Source: Macrocybe gigantea (lineage: Eukaryota > Basidiomycota > Agaricomycetes > Agaricales > Callistosporiaceae). Taken from it: a DNA stretch of 50,122 bases. Below are positions 22,185-33,045 of the stretch, piece after piece. Location of the stretch: contig SJRY01000159.1 in the NCBI GenBank assembly GCA_011319805.1, positions 1 through 50,122 of the forward strand. The letters are read 5' to 3'. The first letter of the stretch is position 1. Each line of letters starts with the position of its first letter. A model generated the notes under the pieces. That model was not told the origin of the DNA. It did not search any database and was given only the letters and a program-made list of their open reading frames with translations. Both the position numbers and the translations under genes were made by a program.

Positions 22185-25100
22185 ATGAGTAACACCTCTA
22201 GTGGATCAGCCCCAGCTGTCATCTCTAGATCAGGCAGGCACTCATTGATTTCTTCATTTCATATTTTCTCTCAAAATGGAAATAGGAAATATATACATAT
22301 GGACATTCTCCTCTCCACTCTGGGAGAGGATTATGATATTCTGTTCCTCCAAGAACTGGCTTGGAACCTAGTGAGACATGCCCCATCCATGTACAGCACT
22401 GATGGTGAGCCAGTAATTGGAGGTCCTAGTCATCCTGACTGGACTTGTATTGTTCGCTGCTTGTCATATGAAGACCCTCCTTATATGATGGCTTATATTC
22501 ACAACTACCTATGGTGGTTGCATCCCTCCCTCAGATGTGATCTTGTTGATAGTTGCAATCTGATAGTGATTAGCTTCTCCACTCTGGGAGATGCTGTATA
22601 ATGCAGTACTCAACCTTGGATTAGAATGGGCAGAGCCATCTAATCATGGCCTGACCTTCATTTCACATAACCTGGAGCTTCGGTCCTCAGTTATTGATTT
22701 AATATTCATCCCTATCGATCTTGCTGGGATGGCACCAGTCATTTGTGATGACCTGAGACTAACTTCGGACCATTGTCCATTGTTGCTTTCCTTAGATATT
22801 CTGCTGCTGGACCTTTCTGATCCATGCCGGACTCTTCCAAAGGACAGCATGCTAGAATTTATTTCTGACATTGCTAGTAATTTGCTCAGTATGGACTTTG
22901 TTACAGACATCATCCAAAGGACCATTCAATTTCTTATCTTATCTTTCCCATATCCCTTATCTTCCCTATCACGCTGTGCAGTGTGCAGCCATCGAGTCAT
23001 CTCACTTCCCTAGTCATCCTGAGTCATCTCCCTCCAGTCTTACTCATCTGCAGTCCACAGCATTGCACAGCCCATGGTCTGTGCTCGAGTACTATAACGT
23101 ATATAAGGACTCCCAGATGTACCAGTAGTGCTAGGCTTAATATTCCCTTTGCCATCATCTCAAGACCACTCTCGCACTTAGTCTGCCCAAGTCCTTCTGA
23201 GATTCATCTAGCCTAACAGACTTGGTGCCAATTGAGTCACCAGATGATCTGAAGACTGTCCTGTACACCCTCTCCAGATCAGTTGATCATGCTTGGGATC
23301 TCCATTCTAAGGAGTGCAAGCTATCGAAGCAGAGCAAAGGCTGGTAGAACCAGCATTGTTCTAAAACTTTGGACACCTTCAGGCATATCCGGTCTAAAGG
23401 TAACCATTGCATCTGGCAATGAGCTATTAAGGATACTAAATGTACCTTCTTTGATCAGCAAATCAAAGAAGTCACTGAAAAGTCATGACATCCATGGGAC
23501 TTAGCTGCATGGACGAAGCAATGGCCACTGCCGGCCTACGAGGCTATCTCCTTCTGAGGGCAACCCTGTAATTCTATTGAGTCACTTTGGAATGTGTTCG
23601 ATAAATCTTATAATGCTGCGTCTGACTGACCAGTCAATTTGGATAAGCTTGATGATCTTGAGCCACATCCAATTTGGGACTGGATCCCGTTTTCTGCTGC
23701 AGAACTCCGAGAGTCTTTAGAGCCCTGTAGCAACACCTCCAGTCCAGGACCTGATCATCTGTCCTGGGGCCATGTTAAGCAGCTTGTGAAATTCCCTCAC
23801 TTGGCTGATTTTGTCCTGAACATTGCTAATGCATGTCTGGAACTGGGTCATTGGCCCTCTTACTTCAAGCAGAGTTTGTCAGTGATTATTCCAAAACTGG
23901 GCAAACCTGCATATGATACTCCAAAGGTCTTTCATCTGATTGTGCTTTTGAATACCCTCAGCAAGCTTGTCGAGAAAATGCTAGCATGACATATGCAATA
24001 TGAAGTGACTAAATTTGCTGTCTTCGATCCAAAGCAGTTCAGCAGCATCCAGCAGAACTCCACGGAGGATGCTGGGGTTTTCTTGACCCATATCATCCAG
24101 CAAGGCTGGCTAAAGGCTCTCAAGATGAGTGTCATCGCCTTTGATGTCACTCAATATTTCCCCTCACTTAACCATTATATGTTGGTGAGGATATTGCAAT
24201 ATAGAGGCTTTGCACGTCAAGTGTTGAGATTCTTCAAATCTTACCTCATCAGGCATAAAACTTCTTATGCCTGGCATAGTGCCATCTCATCTGAGTTTGA
24301 TGCTGATGTTGGTGTTAGCCAAGGCTCAGCTTTATTCCCCATACTATCTGCCCTCTACTTGGTATCAGTGCTGAAAATATATCAGAAGGCTAGTGATATG
24401 CTGACCATCATGTCATTTGTGGATGATAGGCTGATCATTGCTCAGTCCAAGTCCATTCCAGATAATGTTCCGAAGCTCCAGAGGGTGTATGCATCTGTGC
24501 ACAACCTCTTTACAGACTTTGGTCTTATTGTCAAATACAACAAAACTGAACTGCAGCACTTTTCATGCAATAGTAGGGATCCTAGTCCTTCTATCAATCT
24601 GGGATTTGCTCCATTCATGGGCAATACACTACTATAACCCAAGGATGTCTGGAGATACCTTGGGTTCTTTTTAGATGTGTATCTATCCTTCAAGGAGCAT
24701 GTCTGTTTTTATGCAATGAAGGCCCTGACTACTGCCAGGGCCTTTCAGATGTTGAGCAACTCTGTTCAGAGTTTATCCCCCCAACAGAAGTGCATCCTTT
24801 ACCTGTCATGCACGTGTCCTATCGCAACATATGGCTGCTTACTCTGGAACTTCAATAGTATGCGCAATGTTGCACTAATGAAGCAGTTATGCTGGATGCA
24901 GCACAAGGCTTGCATCTGGATCAATGGTCAGTTTCGCACTACTCTGAAGGGTGCAGCTGAAATGATGGCCTGCATTGAGCCAATCACCAGATTCATCAAG
25001 CAGTTGAAAGTCAGGTCCTCTGCCCATCTTGCAAACTCCAACATAAGGCATGCCCTCAGATCTCTGACTACTCCGCTGCAAGAGAGGGGTGATCCTTCTA

Positions 25101-25770
25101 GGTCAAAGAACTTGACCTCTCTATCAGACAGGCAGCGCAATGTGCTGAAGTCCCCCCTCAAGGATTTAGTGGACCTTAAACCACCAAACTTTTTATCCAC
25201 AGACTATTTCGCAGATGTGAATAATCCAGGCAGGCAGCTTATTGATGAATTCAGCAGTCACCTTGAGATCTGTAAGCTTCTTGGCAAAGATGAAGACTTT
25301 GTCAAGGCTTACTATGCATCGCTCAAACAGGTGCTCATTGAGTGCCAACTTGAGCCTAATTGTGTATATATGAGTAGTGATGGTGCTATCCCCACAAAAG
25401 TAGATGCACTCAATAAACAGTTGGTATATGCCTCCTGGGTTTACTGGGGCAATACACTTATTTACAAAATTCATCAGCCTATCAGTAAACCGATGAGCGA
25501 TGATTCAGAGCTAATTGGATTGTACATGTCAATCCAAAAGGCTATTGCACAAGATGGAGCCACATCCATCGTGTGCTTCCTCGACTCAATGAATGCTATT
25601 AATTGCATCATTGATTGCAACCCCCACTCTGTGCAGTCGCATTCTATTGCCCTGTGCACTTCATTGCATGCTTGGTTTGCTCAATCTGAGCTGCACCAGA
25701 TTACATTCTGGCATGTCCCTTCCTGTTGGAAATGGGCTATTCAAGTCGAGGCACATGAGTCAGCACATGG
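22185..25770 (+). pseudogene. LINE ORF2: endonuclease, reverse transcriptase, RNase H
   Basis: Starts MSNTSSGSAPAV at 22185. Endonuclease blocks (IFSQNGNRKYIHMDILLSTL, DYDILFLQELAWNL) are followed by the internal deletion, solo LTR A, then RT (PIWDWIPFSAAELRESLEPC, PGPDHLSWGHVKQL, VIAFDVTQYFPSLNH, MSFVDDRLIIAQ near 24411-24440) and a long open block 24677-25804 with WKWAIQ at its end. RNase H acidic residues are visible: D in YMSSDGAIP, E in DSELIGLYMS, D in FLDSMNAIN. Stops near 23345, 23630 and 24637, and indels, inactivate it. Confidence 0.9.
22899..23218 (+). repeat. Solo LTR A inside LINE ORF2
   Basis: Begins TGTTACAGACATCATCC and ends CATCTAGCCTAACA, with perfect 5-bp target duplication GACTT (22894-22898 and 23219-23223). 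LINE sequence joins cleanly across it (MDFV/MDLVPIES context). The same LTR at the same LINE position with the same duplication is in the minus-strand copy at 29712-30031. Confidence 0.95.
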
Positions 25771-26476
25771 TGCTCCAGTAGCCCAGTGGTTTAATCACCA
25801 CTAAAGACTGGAGAGGTGGCTGTGCAGTCACTGGAAAGATTGTGGGTTTGATTCCCACTCATCCTCTATACCTTGAAAGTAGAGATAGGCATGTGACCCA
25901 TCATCGGTTACAGTCATGTGCTTGGTGACTTAGGTTGGTAATCAACTCTGAGGCAGTACCACAGTCATGTGACCTTCTGTAACTAGGATGGTAACCTGGT
26001 CACATGATAGGGATGATTGTAGGAGTCGAAAGTGGCAGGTCAGGTGATCCCTGACAGGCCATACCTGAAATGGTCATGTGATTAATCATGTGATCAAGTA
26101 GGGAGCGAAAGCACAGAGTGTGGTAAGCAGGGAAAAGACTAAGAACCATCTGACCTATGATACATACCCTGTAATGGGGTGTTCCAGAGCATGCATGCTT
26201 CCAGAAGGTGCCATGCACCCTGTAATAGGGAGTCTCTTTGGACTATGAGCTTAGGACAGGACATCCCCCACCAGTTAATCTTGGGCCTTGTCTAACCAAC
26301 TGGATTAGGCAGAGAACCTAGTCATTAGTCAGCATTGGTAGTGTGGACTGGTCCTTGGGCACACTTGGGGAGTCCCCAGGCCTAAGGATAGCTACTACAT
26401 GACTATAAAGCACTGCTCAGGTGGGAGCCTGAGATCTTCTTATGGAGCATGCATAACCAGATTAAGCATGGATATA
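25771..26476 (+). mobile_element. Long SINE-like element, 5' part (tRNA-like head and body)
   Basis: Head: A-box TAGCCCAGTGG at 25779-25789, B-box GGGTTTGATTCCC at 25844-25856, with the variable-arm-like hairpin between. The body matches the minus-strand copy at 14944-16141. It breaks at 26476 where a LINE inserted and resumes at 28989. The spacing of the two boxes (about 65 nt) suits a tRNA-Ser/Leu-like ancestor with a long variable arm. Confidence 0.82.
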
Positions 26477-28988
26477 TATATATTTTTTTTAATTCAACAA
26501 TTTATAAAGTGGTGCTCGATGGCAGTCCACTTGTAAATACACGAAGGTACCTATGATAAATACAACTAGTCTGAATACAACCAGACTGAGGGGATGTACA
26601 TAGAGGGTGCACTAACCCTGTTGTCTCCTACCTGTGTGCGTGCCATATAGGCATGTGCTCATGCTGACTCGCTCGCTAGGCCTGCGTCCCCTGGCTTCTA
26701 GGAGCCAGATGTGGTCAATTCCACATAAAGGGTCCAAAAGGGCCCATAACAAACAAGCATCGCAGAGCTTGTGAATCACAATGAAGCTTGGTGCCTGCTT
26801 TCATCAAATACCCTGCTGAATTGATGCTCAGGGTCCCCCAGCCCGAAGGCTGGCTGCAGTTACTTCTGCGCAAAGGCCCCGCGAGGAGTCATAACCCTAA
26901 GTATCCCCCACTGCAAAGAGGCAGTTACCCACCCCCCAGATCTGGGATAAAAGCACCTGCCACCTTATTCGACATGAGGTACTTAACAAATCAGGAATGC
27001 ACAAAGGCATCGTACTGGTGTTTGGCTGGCCTGGTCCAATTATGGCATAGGGTCATGATATGAACAGGGTCCTCAGGCCTCCATCTGCAGGAGCATTCAT
27101 TGCTCTCGACAAAATTGAACCATGCTTGATATGCATTAATTGGCACGTATCTACAGGCAATGTGACAGCAGCGAGTGAATAGCTCATTGCCTGTCACCAA
27201 CTTCATGAAGCCTATTCTTTTATGAAGCGGACACTCATAGGACTCTGGTTTTCCCACATCATGAAAACGAAATATGGAGGCACTAATATATTTCTTGATC
27301 CCCGAATCATGGAACCATGAAGCATGCATTTCATCATCCGCTGATAACTATCGGGAAGCACTAATCTACAAACCAACAAGGTGGAATGAAGGAAGCGTCA
27401 GTCCCTATCCGAGGCTGTATAAACTACGAGCTGTTCAAGTCACAGAGTAACCCGAGGGACTGTAGCGTGAAAGGGGGGGGGGGAATGGAATGAAGTGAAT
27501 ATGGATGGTTTCGAGTGGATTTCGGGGTTTTCGAAACAATGCGACTAGACTTAGCTGAATTCCCACACGATATCGAGGGCTTCGGTGAGGGTTTTGGAAG
27601 GGTTTCGACGATAGTGACTTCCATGCGAAGCCAGGGATACTGATTTCGAGACCGAGTACTGTGGCTCCACGTGAGCATGACACTTTGAGATCGGATAACA
27701 CAAGGACTCCACACGAGTCATAGACTGCGAGACTGCTGAAGGATTGAGACGGTAACTTTTTTTTTATTTTCTTACAAATGCCAAGTACATGGGTTTTTAT
27801 AGATGAGAAGATTTCGAGTATCGGAATAACTGGTGAAGTCGAAACCGAATGAGAGAACGTATCGTATGATTTCGAAAGGGTCGTTTAGTGGCTGAAACGT
27901 CGGGGAGATGTAAGTCCATTCGAAATCTGAACATAAAAGGTGAAACAGTAGGTAAAAGAACATCCCGAAACCGGTGCCATGCATCGTAGAATGGAACGTG
28001 AAAATAATCTAAGGAACATAGAATGTATCAGTGAAATATGAGTCATGAATTTCAAAATGAGAGTGGATGAAACGGTAGCGCGCTCAAAATCCCTTGTTTC
28101 GAATGTACTGTGGCGAGGCAGTGTCGGGAATGCGGGAAGGCATGAGGCAGTGCGATATTGAAAATGGTAGTAGTCTTGCCATATCGGGATCTGGGAATCG
28201 GGGGAGGCATATAGGAATAAGACTGCCTGACCGGATTGGGCGGTATAGGAAGTGCGTTTGGCGAAGTGTCCAGGACCTGGAATGGAAGCCTCACGGAGTT
28301 GTCGACATCCCGAGTACTCGAACGAGAAGTCAGCAGCTGGGCTGCGGTATCATGCTGAGGGGGCTGAGTAGTGGTATGATTTCAAATGCAGGGGCGGGAT
28401 TACCAAATTAGGACTTATCGGCAGTCAGCGGCGCGGAGCGCTCATCACCGCCTCCTTCCAGAGCACATCAGTGGTATACAAGGGATGAGGTCCCTGAGGG
28501 ATATCGAGGCCACATGCTGACTCATGTGCTTCGACTTGAACAGCCCACTTTCAGGAGGAAGGGACATGCCAGAATGTAATCCGGTGTAGCTCGGATTGAG
28601 TCAACCAAGCATGCAATAAAGTGCATAGGGCAATAGAGTGCTGCTGCGCAGAGTGGGGGTTGCAATCAATGATGCGATTAATAGCATTCATCAAGTTGAG
28701 GAAGCACACGATGGATGTAGCTCCATCCTGTGCTATCAATAGCCTTTTGAATTGAAATACACAATCCAATCAGCTTGGAGTCATCACTTGTCACTTTGCT
28801 GACAGGCTGACGAGTTTCGAAAACAAGTTTATTGCCTTGGTAAACCCGGGATGAATACACTGACTGTCTGAGTGTATCTGCTTTCATGGGCACGGCGCCA
28901 TCACTACTCGTATATACACAATTAGGCTCGAGCTGGCACTCAGCGAGCACCTGTTCAAGTGATGCATGATAAGCCTTGACAGAGTCTT
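26477..28988 (-). mobile_element. 5'-truncated LINE insertion with ~15-bp target duplication
   Basis: The poly-A end is at 26482-26490 (as poly-T) and the 5' truncation at 28988. TTAAGCATGG(A/G)TATA is present on both sides (26462-26476 and 28989-29003), splitting the SINE. Contents are RNase H (CVYTSSDGAVPMKADTL, FWHVPSS), the C-terminal block (ASWFHDSGIKKYISASIF, GFMKLVTGNEL, NECSCRWRPEDPVHIMTLC) and 3' UTR. A 1.1-kb element interrupts it at 27342-28447. Variable 5' truncation with a longish duplication is the hallmark of target-primed reverse transcription. Confidence 0.92.
27342..28447 (-). repeat. 1,106-bp TG...CA element, second copy (probable solo LTR, family E)
   Basis: Opposite orientation to 18564-19687 and clearly homologous along its length. 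Plus-strand ends are TGATAACTATCGGGAAG and GGAGCGCTCATCA, flanked by CCGC (27338-27341 and 28448-28451). This copy keeps many CpG dinucleotides that are TpG or CpA in the other, so it is probably younger or less deaminated. No coding sequence is visible. Confidence 0.78.
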
Positions 28989-29503
28989 TTAAGCATGGGT
29001 ATAGAACTCCCTGGCCTAGGCCTTAGGTCTAGGATGTACACTGGGGCTGGATGCTGGCAAGGCAGAGACCTGAGACATGATTGGGAGTCTGCACCCTCTG
29101 AGCATCAGTGAACCATGTGCTCAGAAACAGGAAAAGTAAAGTAGGTGGGGCTTACCAATACCCAGCTTGTTGTCAGCTTGGCCTCTTGGTAACTTGCTCC
29201 CTGGCTAAAATTCGGACCATGGCAGACTAGGGCAGTCCCCTGACTCTGGCCTGAGAGGACTCATCCTTTGCCGGTTCACCTGGATGACTAATCCAGGCTT
29301 TGAATCCAAGTTGATTCCAGGGTCTAGACATGGAATTCTACCAGTTAGTCTAGCACCTATCCTGCAAAGGAGACAGTGATAAGAGTCCTCCACTTGTAGA
29401 GCCCTAAACTTTGTGTATTTATTATAGATACTCCCATGTATTTACAAGCAGACTGCCATCAAGCACCGCTATAAAAATTGTTGATTTAAAAAAAAAAAAA
29501 AAA
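28989..29503 (+). mobile_element. Long SINE-like element, 3' part with LINE-type tail
   Basis: Continues the body begun at 25771 (AAGCATGGGTATAGAACTCC joins as in the unbroken copy) and ends with GTATTTACAAGCAGACTGCC ... AAAAATTGTTGATTT and a poly-A ending at 29503. The combined length of the two parts is about 1.2 kb, the same as the copy at 14944-16141. Confidence 0.85.
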
Positions 29504-30745
29504 TAGATCATCACCAGATGCAATGGTCATCTTCAGACAGATCCTGCCTGAAGGTATCCAAAGTTTTGGAGCAATGCTAGTTCCACCAGCCTTTGCTCTG
29601 CTTCGATAGCTTGCACTCCTTAGAATGGAGATCCCAAGCATGATCAACTGATCTGGAGAGGGTGTACAGGACAGTCTTCAGATCATCTGGTGACTCAATT
29701 GGCACCAAGTCTGTTAGGCTAGATGAATCTCAGAAGGACTTGGGCAGACTAAGTGCGAGAGTAGTCTTGAGATGATGGCAAAGGGAATATTAAGCCTAGC
29801 ACTACTGGTACATCTGGGAGTCCTTATATATGTTATAGTACTCGAGCACAGACCATGGGCTGTGCAATGCTGTGGACTGCAGATGAGTAAGACTGGAGGG
29901 AGATGACTCAGGATGACTAGGGAAGTGAGATGACTCGATGGCTGCACACTGCACAGCGTGATAGGGAAGATAAGGGATATGGGAAAGATAAGATAAGAAA
30001 TTGAATGGTCCTTTGGATGATGTCTGTAACAAAGTCCATACTGAGCAAATTACTAGCAATGTCAGAAATAAATTCTAGCATGCTGTCCTTTGGAAGAGTC
30101 CGGCATGGATCAGAAAGGTCCAGCAGCAGAATATCTAAGGAAAGCAACAATGGACAATGGTCCGAAGTCAGTCTCAGGTCATCACAAATGACTGGTGCCA
30201 TCCCAGCAAGATCGATAGGGATGAATATTAAATCAATAACTGAGGACCGAAGCTCCAGGTTATGTGAAATGAAGGTCAGGCCATGATTAGATGGCTCTGC
30301 CCATTCTAATCCAAGGTTGAGTACTGCATTATACAGCATCTCCCAGAGTGGAGAAGCTAATCACTATCAGATTGCAACTATCAACAAGATCACATCTGAG
30401 GGAGGGATGCAACCACCATAGGTAGTTGTGAATATAAGCCATCATATGAGGAGGGTCTTCATATGACAAGCAGCGAACAATACAAGTCCAGTCAGGATGA
30501 CTAGGACCTCCAATTACTGGCTCACCATCAGTGCTGTACATGGATGGGGCATGTCTCACTAGGTTCCAAGCCAGTTCTTGGAGGAACAGAATATCATAAT
30601 CCTCTCCAAGAGTAGAGAGGAGAATGTCCATATGTACATATTTCCTATTTACATTTTGAGAGAAAATATGAAACAAAGAAATCAATAAGTGCCTGCCTGA
30701 TCCAAGGATGACAGCCTGGGCTGGCCTACTAGAGGTGTCGCTCAT
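29504..30745 (-). pseudogene. LINE ORF2 N-terminal half, with shared deletion and solo LTR
   Basis: Starts MSDTSSRPAQAV at 30745 and contains IFSQNVNRKYVHMDILLSTL. From DYDILFLQELAWNL onward it is nearly identical to 22330-23343 of the plus-strand copy, including the deletion that joins FSTLGDAV to LYNAVLNLGLEW and the solo LTR. Divergence resumes at about 29585. It lacks the RT. Confidence 0.88.
29712..30031 (-). repeat. Solo LTR A, same site and duplication as 22899-23218
   Basis: Flanked by AAGTC (29707-29711 and 30032-30036), the complement of GACTT. By eye it differs from the 22899 copy at only two positions, both transitions, while other LTR A copies differ from either at many positions. 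Confidence 0.95.
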
Positions 30746-31964
30746 GATGCATTGGCCTCCGCATTATGCTGCAGGGAGGCATGAGAATATTTGGGACTTG
30801 ATCACACTCGATCACATACCAGCTGATAATACTGCTTGATCCACTCAGAATCAAAACAATTCTTCTAGAAGGCATACTTCTGGTCATCAGTGGAGTGGTC
30901 TTTGCTACAACTAAGACACTTTGGAGCATGGGGGCAGGGCTGGCCTGCCAGAGTTGCCTCGCAAGGAGGGTTTGCCTTAGGAGCACCAGCAGCATTCACA
31001 GAGAGGAACTCCAAGCAATGAAAGAGCAGTGCGGAACCAACAGTACTAGTTCTGGATCATAACCCTACAATTGTCCAGAGCCTTGATGTTCTGGCCAGTT
31101 GATGTATCTTTGATATTGAACCAAATAGTTGCAGTATCGGAGTTCTTGGAGTTGTGCATAATGCGAGGAACTCCAACAAGAGTGATGAGATCTGAGAATA
31201 AAGAGTCTCAGAGAATCTCATAGGCTTGCCAGGCAGTAATGACACTGCCATCAGCATTGAAATATGGTATGTCAAGTAGTTTCACATAGGAAACACTCAT
31301 AGGAATGGCGAGCTTGATAGTAGATCCCACCAGAGCACATCGGAGAGTGGCCTCACACAAAATGCCGAGGTCCTTAGGAGATGCCACCTTTGTCATCAAA
31401 TAAGATAACAAGGAGGCGGAGTGATCCTGGATGGATTCACATCAAATTCAGGACTTGCCAGCAGTCAACCCTTGATTGAAGGCTGAGAGAAGAGTTCTGG
31501 CAGCAACAGAGACATTGTCCGCAGGGAAAGTGAAGGTCACCCTGACATTACATCAGGATGGACCATGAGAGGTGGACTTCACCTTCTTCTTAGGTGGTCC
31601 GGAAGACTCCCTGGTTGCTTCCTTTTGCAAGGAGATGATCTTTTCCATGGGGTGGTGTGGGAAGGTCTTTGCCAAAGCTACAATAGCCTCAGCAGGGGTA
31701 TTGGCTAGTTGGGCCAAAGCTTGCACATAAGAGCGCTTGCCAGCAGCAAGGCGAGTAGCCCTATTGACAGGAGGGGGCAGTCCATGACCAGGGGTTCGGG
31801 AATGGGACTGCAGTTGTGGTAGAGGGGGACAGTTCAGGTTCCAAGGCAGTCTCAGAGGGTGAGTGCCCACATTCAATCAGGAATCTTCTGGGCATATAGT
31901 ACCAGAAGGGGAGGTATGGGGATCAGCGAAACGAGTCACCTTTCCACAAGAAGGGAGGTGCGCA

Positions 31965-32315
31965 TATTAGAAATGCCCCTCCTGTCCAGACTTGTACATA
32001 GGACAGGACCCAGGCCATGCACCTAGCAATGCACACAGCCTATGGCTGTGTGCGCAGCAATGCGCAGCCTGTGGCTGCATCTGCAGCAATGCACAGCACA
32101 AGCTGTGCATGCAGTAATGTGCAGTAAATAGCTGTGTCCACAGCAGTACACAGCCTACAGCTGTGCCTGCAGCAATGCGCAGCCATAGGCTGCACACACA
32201 GCCTTCTACACATATATATAGGTAGCACAGAGTGCCTTGAAGTCCCCAGTGTTCTCACTCAGGACTTCTAGGTTCTAAGGCTCGTCCAGAGTGTTCCCTG
32301 TGCCTAGTTTTAACA
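31965..32315 (+). repeat. Solo LTR of the copia family (LTR C, 351 bp)
   Basis: Starts TATTAGAAATGCCCC (the usual TG changed to TA) and ends CTAGTTTTAACA, with near-matching 5-bp flanks GCGCA (31960-31964) and GTGCA (32316-32320) that differ by one transition. It interrupts LINE ORF1. It is longer than the copy at 4521 because it has six rather than five internal tandem units. Confidence 0.93.
32025..32199 (+). repeat. Six tandem ~29-bp units inside copia solo LTR
   Basis: Unit lengths are 31, 29, 28, 29, 29 and 29 bp. The last five align one-to-one with the five units at 4579-4722; the first (AGCAATGCACACAGCCTATGG...) is extra. Confidence 0.85.
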
Positions 32316-33045
32316 GTGCATTGACAATTTCATGCAAGCACTTTCCAAGGGAGTGCTGAGGTCTGTCTAACATAGAGACAGAGAACATGTTGATATTGCT
32401 GGCACTGCTGACCAAAGTCACAATGCCCTCAGCAATGGCATATTGATATCCTGCTAGAATAGAGACAGAGGATGAGCCAACCTTCAGGATCCAATCCTTA
32501 AGGGTGGTGAGAGATTCAGCAGTAGCCTTAGCTTCACCATGAAGAAACCAGTCACCTTCAGGGAAGACTGCAATGCCAATGTGGTTGTCATTGTATGCTG
32601 CCTCAGTAGACAGGATCGATGGGGAAGGAGGGGCAGAGGGATTAGTAGGCCTACCTGCATTAGAAGCATTGGTATCATCAGTATCCATAAGACTGTCACC
32701 ACCTTGGAATAAGAGGCTCTCATTCCTCTGGATAGGAGGAGGTGGAGTGGAGGAATGAGACCAGCTAGTAGAGGGCCATCCAGGGTGCAGATTGAGCAGT
32801 GGAGGACCACTGCCACCAACGATGTTGAGCAGATCATTGCTCATAGAAAAACTCTAATATTTCAGTTGATATTCAGCCAATTTTTGCAATATGAGAAATG
32901 AGAATGCTCAAGAGTGTATGAAACTCAAATATGCAACTTGATTGGAAATCAGCCCAGTTGATGACAGTGTAGAATGATGCAAGCAATGAGAATGAGTTGT
33001 TTATACTTATTTACAAATGGAAGTTGCAGAAAGAGGTGAATATGT

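Larger units (their letters stand above)
17859..25770 (+). mobile_element. LINE, nearly full length, with four nested insertions
   Basis: 5' UTR from about 17859-17880 to 18065, ORF1 18066-20972 (interrupted at 18564-19687), an ORF1-ORF2 spacer interrupted at 21016-22163, and ORF2 from 22185 to the edge of the long SINE at 25771. A solo LTR A interrupts ORF2 at 22899-23218. Removing the insertions gives about 5.3 kb. A deletion at 22586-22591 between two GGGAGA words removes part of the endonuclease. The copy is inactive. Confidence 0.9.
30790..32844 (-). pseudogene. LINE ORF1 with copia solo LTR inserted
   Basis: The ATG at 32844 opens a 189-codon stretch (MSNDLLNIVGGSGPPLLNLH, SPSILSTEAAYNDNHIGIAV, SLTTLKDWILKVGSSSVSIL) ending just inside the inserted LTR at 32315. 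Beyond the LTR the ORF1 continues in pieces (RLPWNLNCPPLPQL, KRSYVQALAQLANTPAEAIV near 31750-31680) to a damaged zinc cluster near 30990-30800. The first third is the best preserved ORF1 start in the window. Confidence 0.85.
29504..33045 (-). mobile_element. LINE, 5' two thirds: 5' UTR, ORF1 and start of ORF2
   Basis: Right to left: 5' UTR (about 33045-32845), ORF1 from 32844, ORF2 from 30745, and truncation at 29504 next to the SINE poly-A. Insertions are a solo copia LTR in ORF1 and a solo LTR A in ORF2. It has the same GGGAGA-mediated endonuclease deletion (near 30340) as the copy at 22185. The 5' flank is another LINE fragment, at a different LINE position from the flank of the 17859 copy. 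Confidence 0.88.

Noticed and set aside
25771..25862. A functional tRNA gene
   Set aside because: A and B boxes and the T arm are good, but there is no pairable acceptor stem or clear anticodon arm, and an identical arrangement recurs at 16048-16141 with the same 1-kb downstream body. It is a SINE head.
22185..33045. Simple large inverted segmental duplication of the LINE
   Set aside because: The two copies have different 5' flanking positions, diverged ORF1 regions and a sharply limited identical tract, so a whole-arm duplication does not fit.
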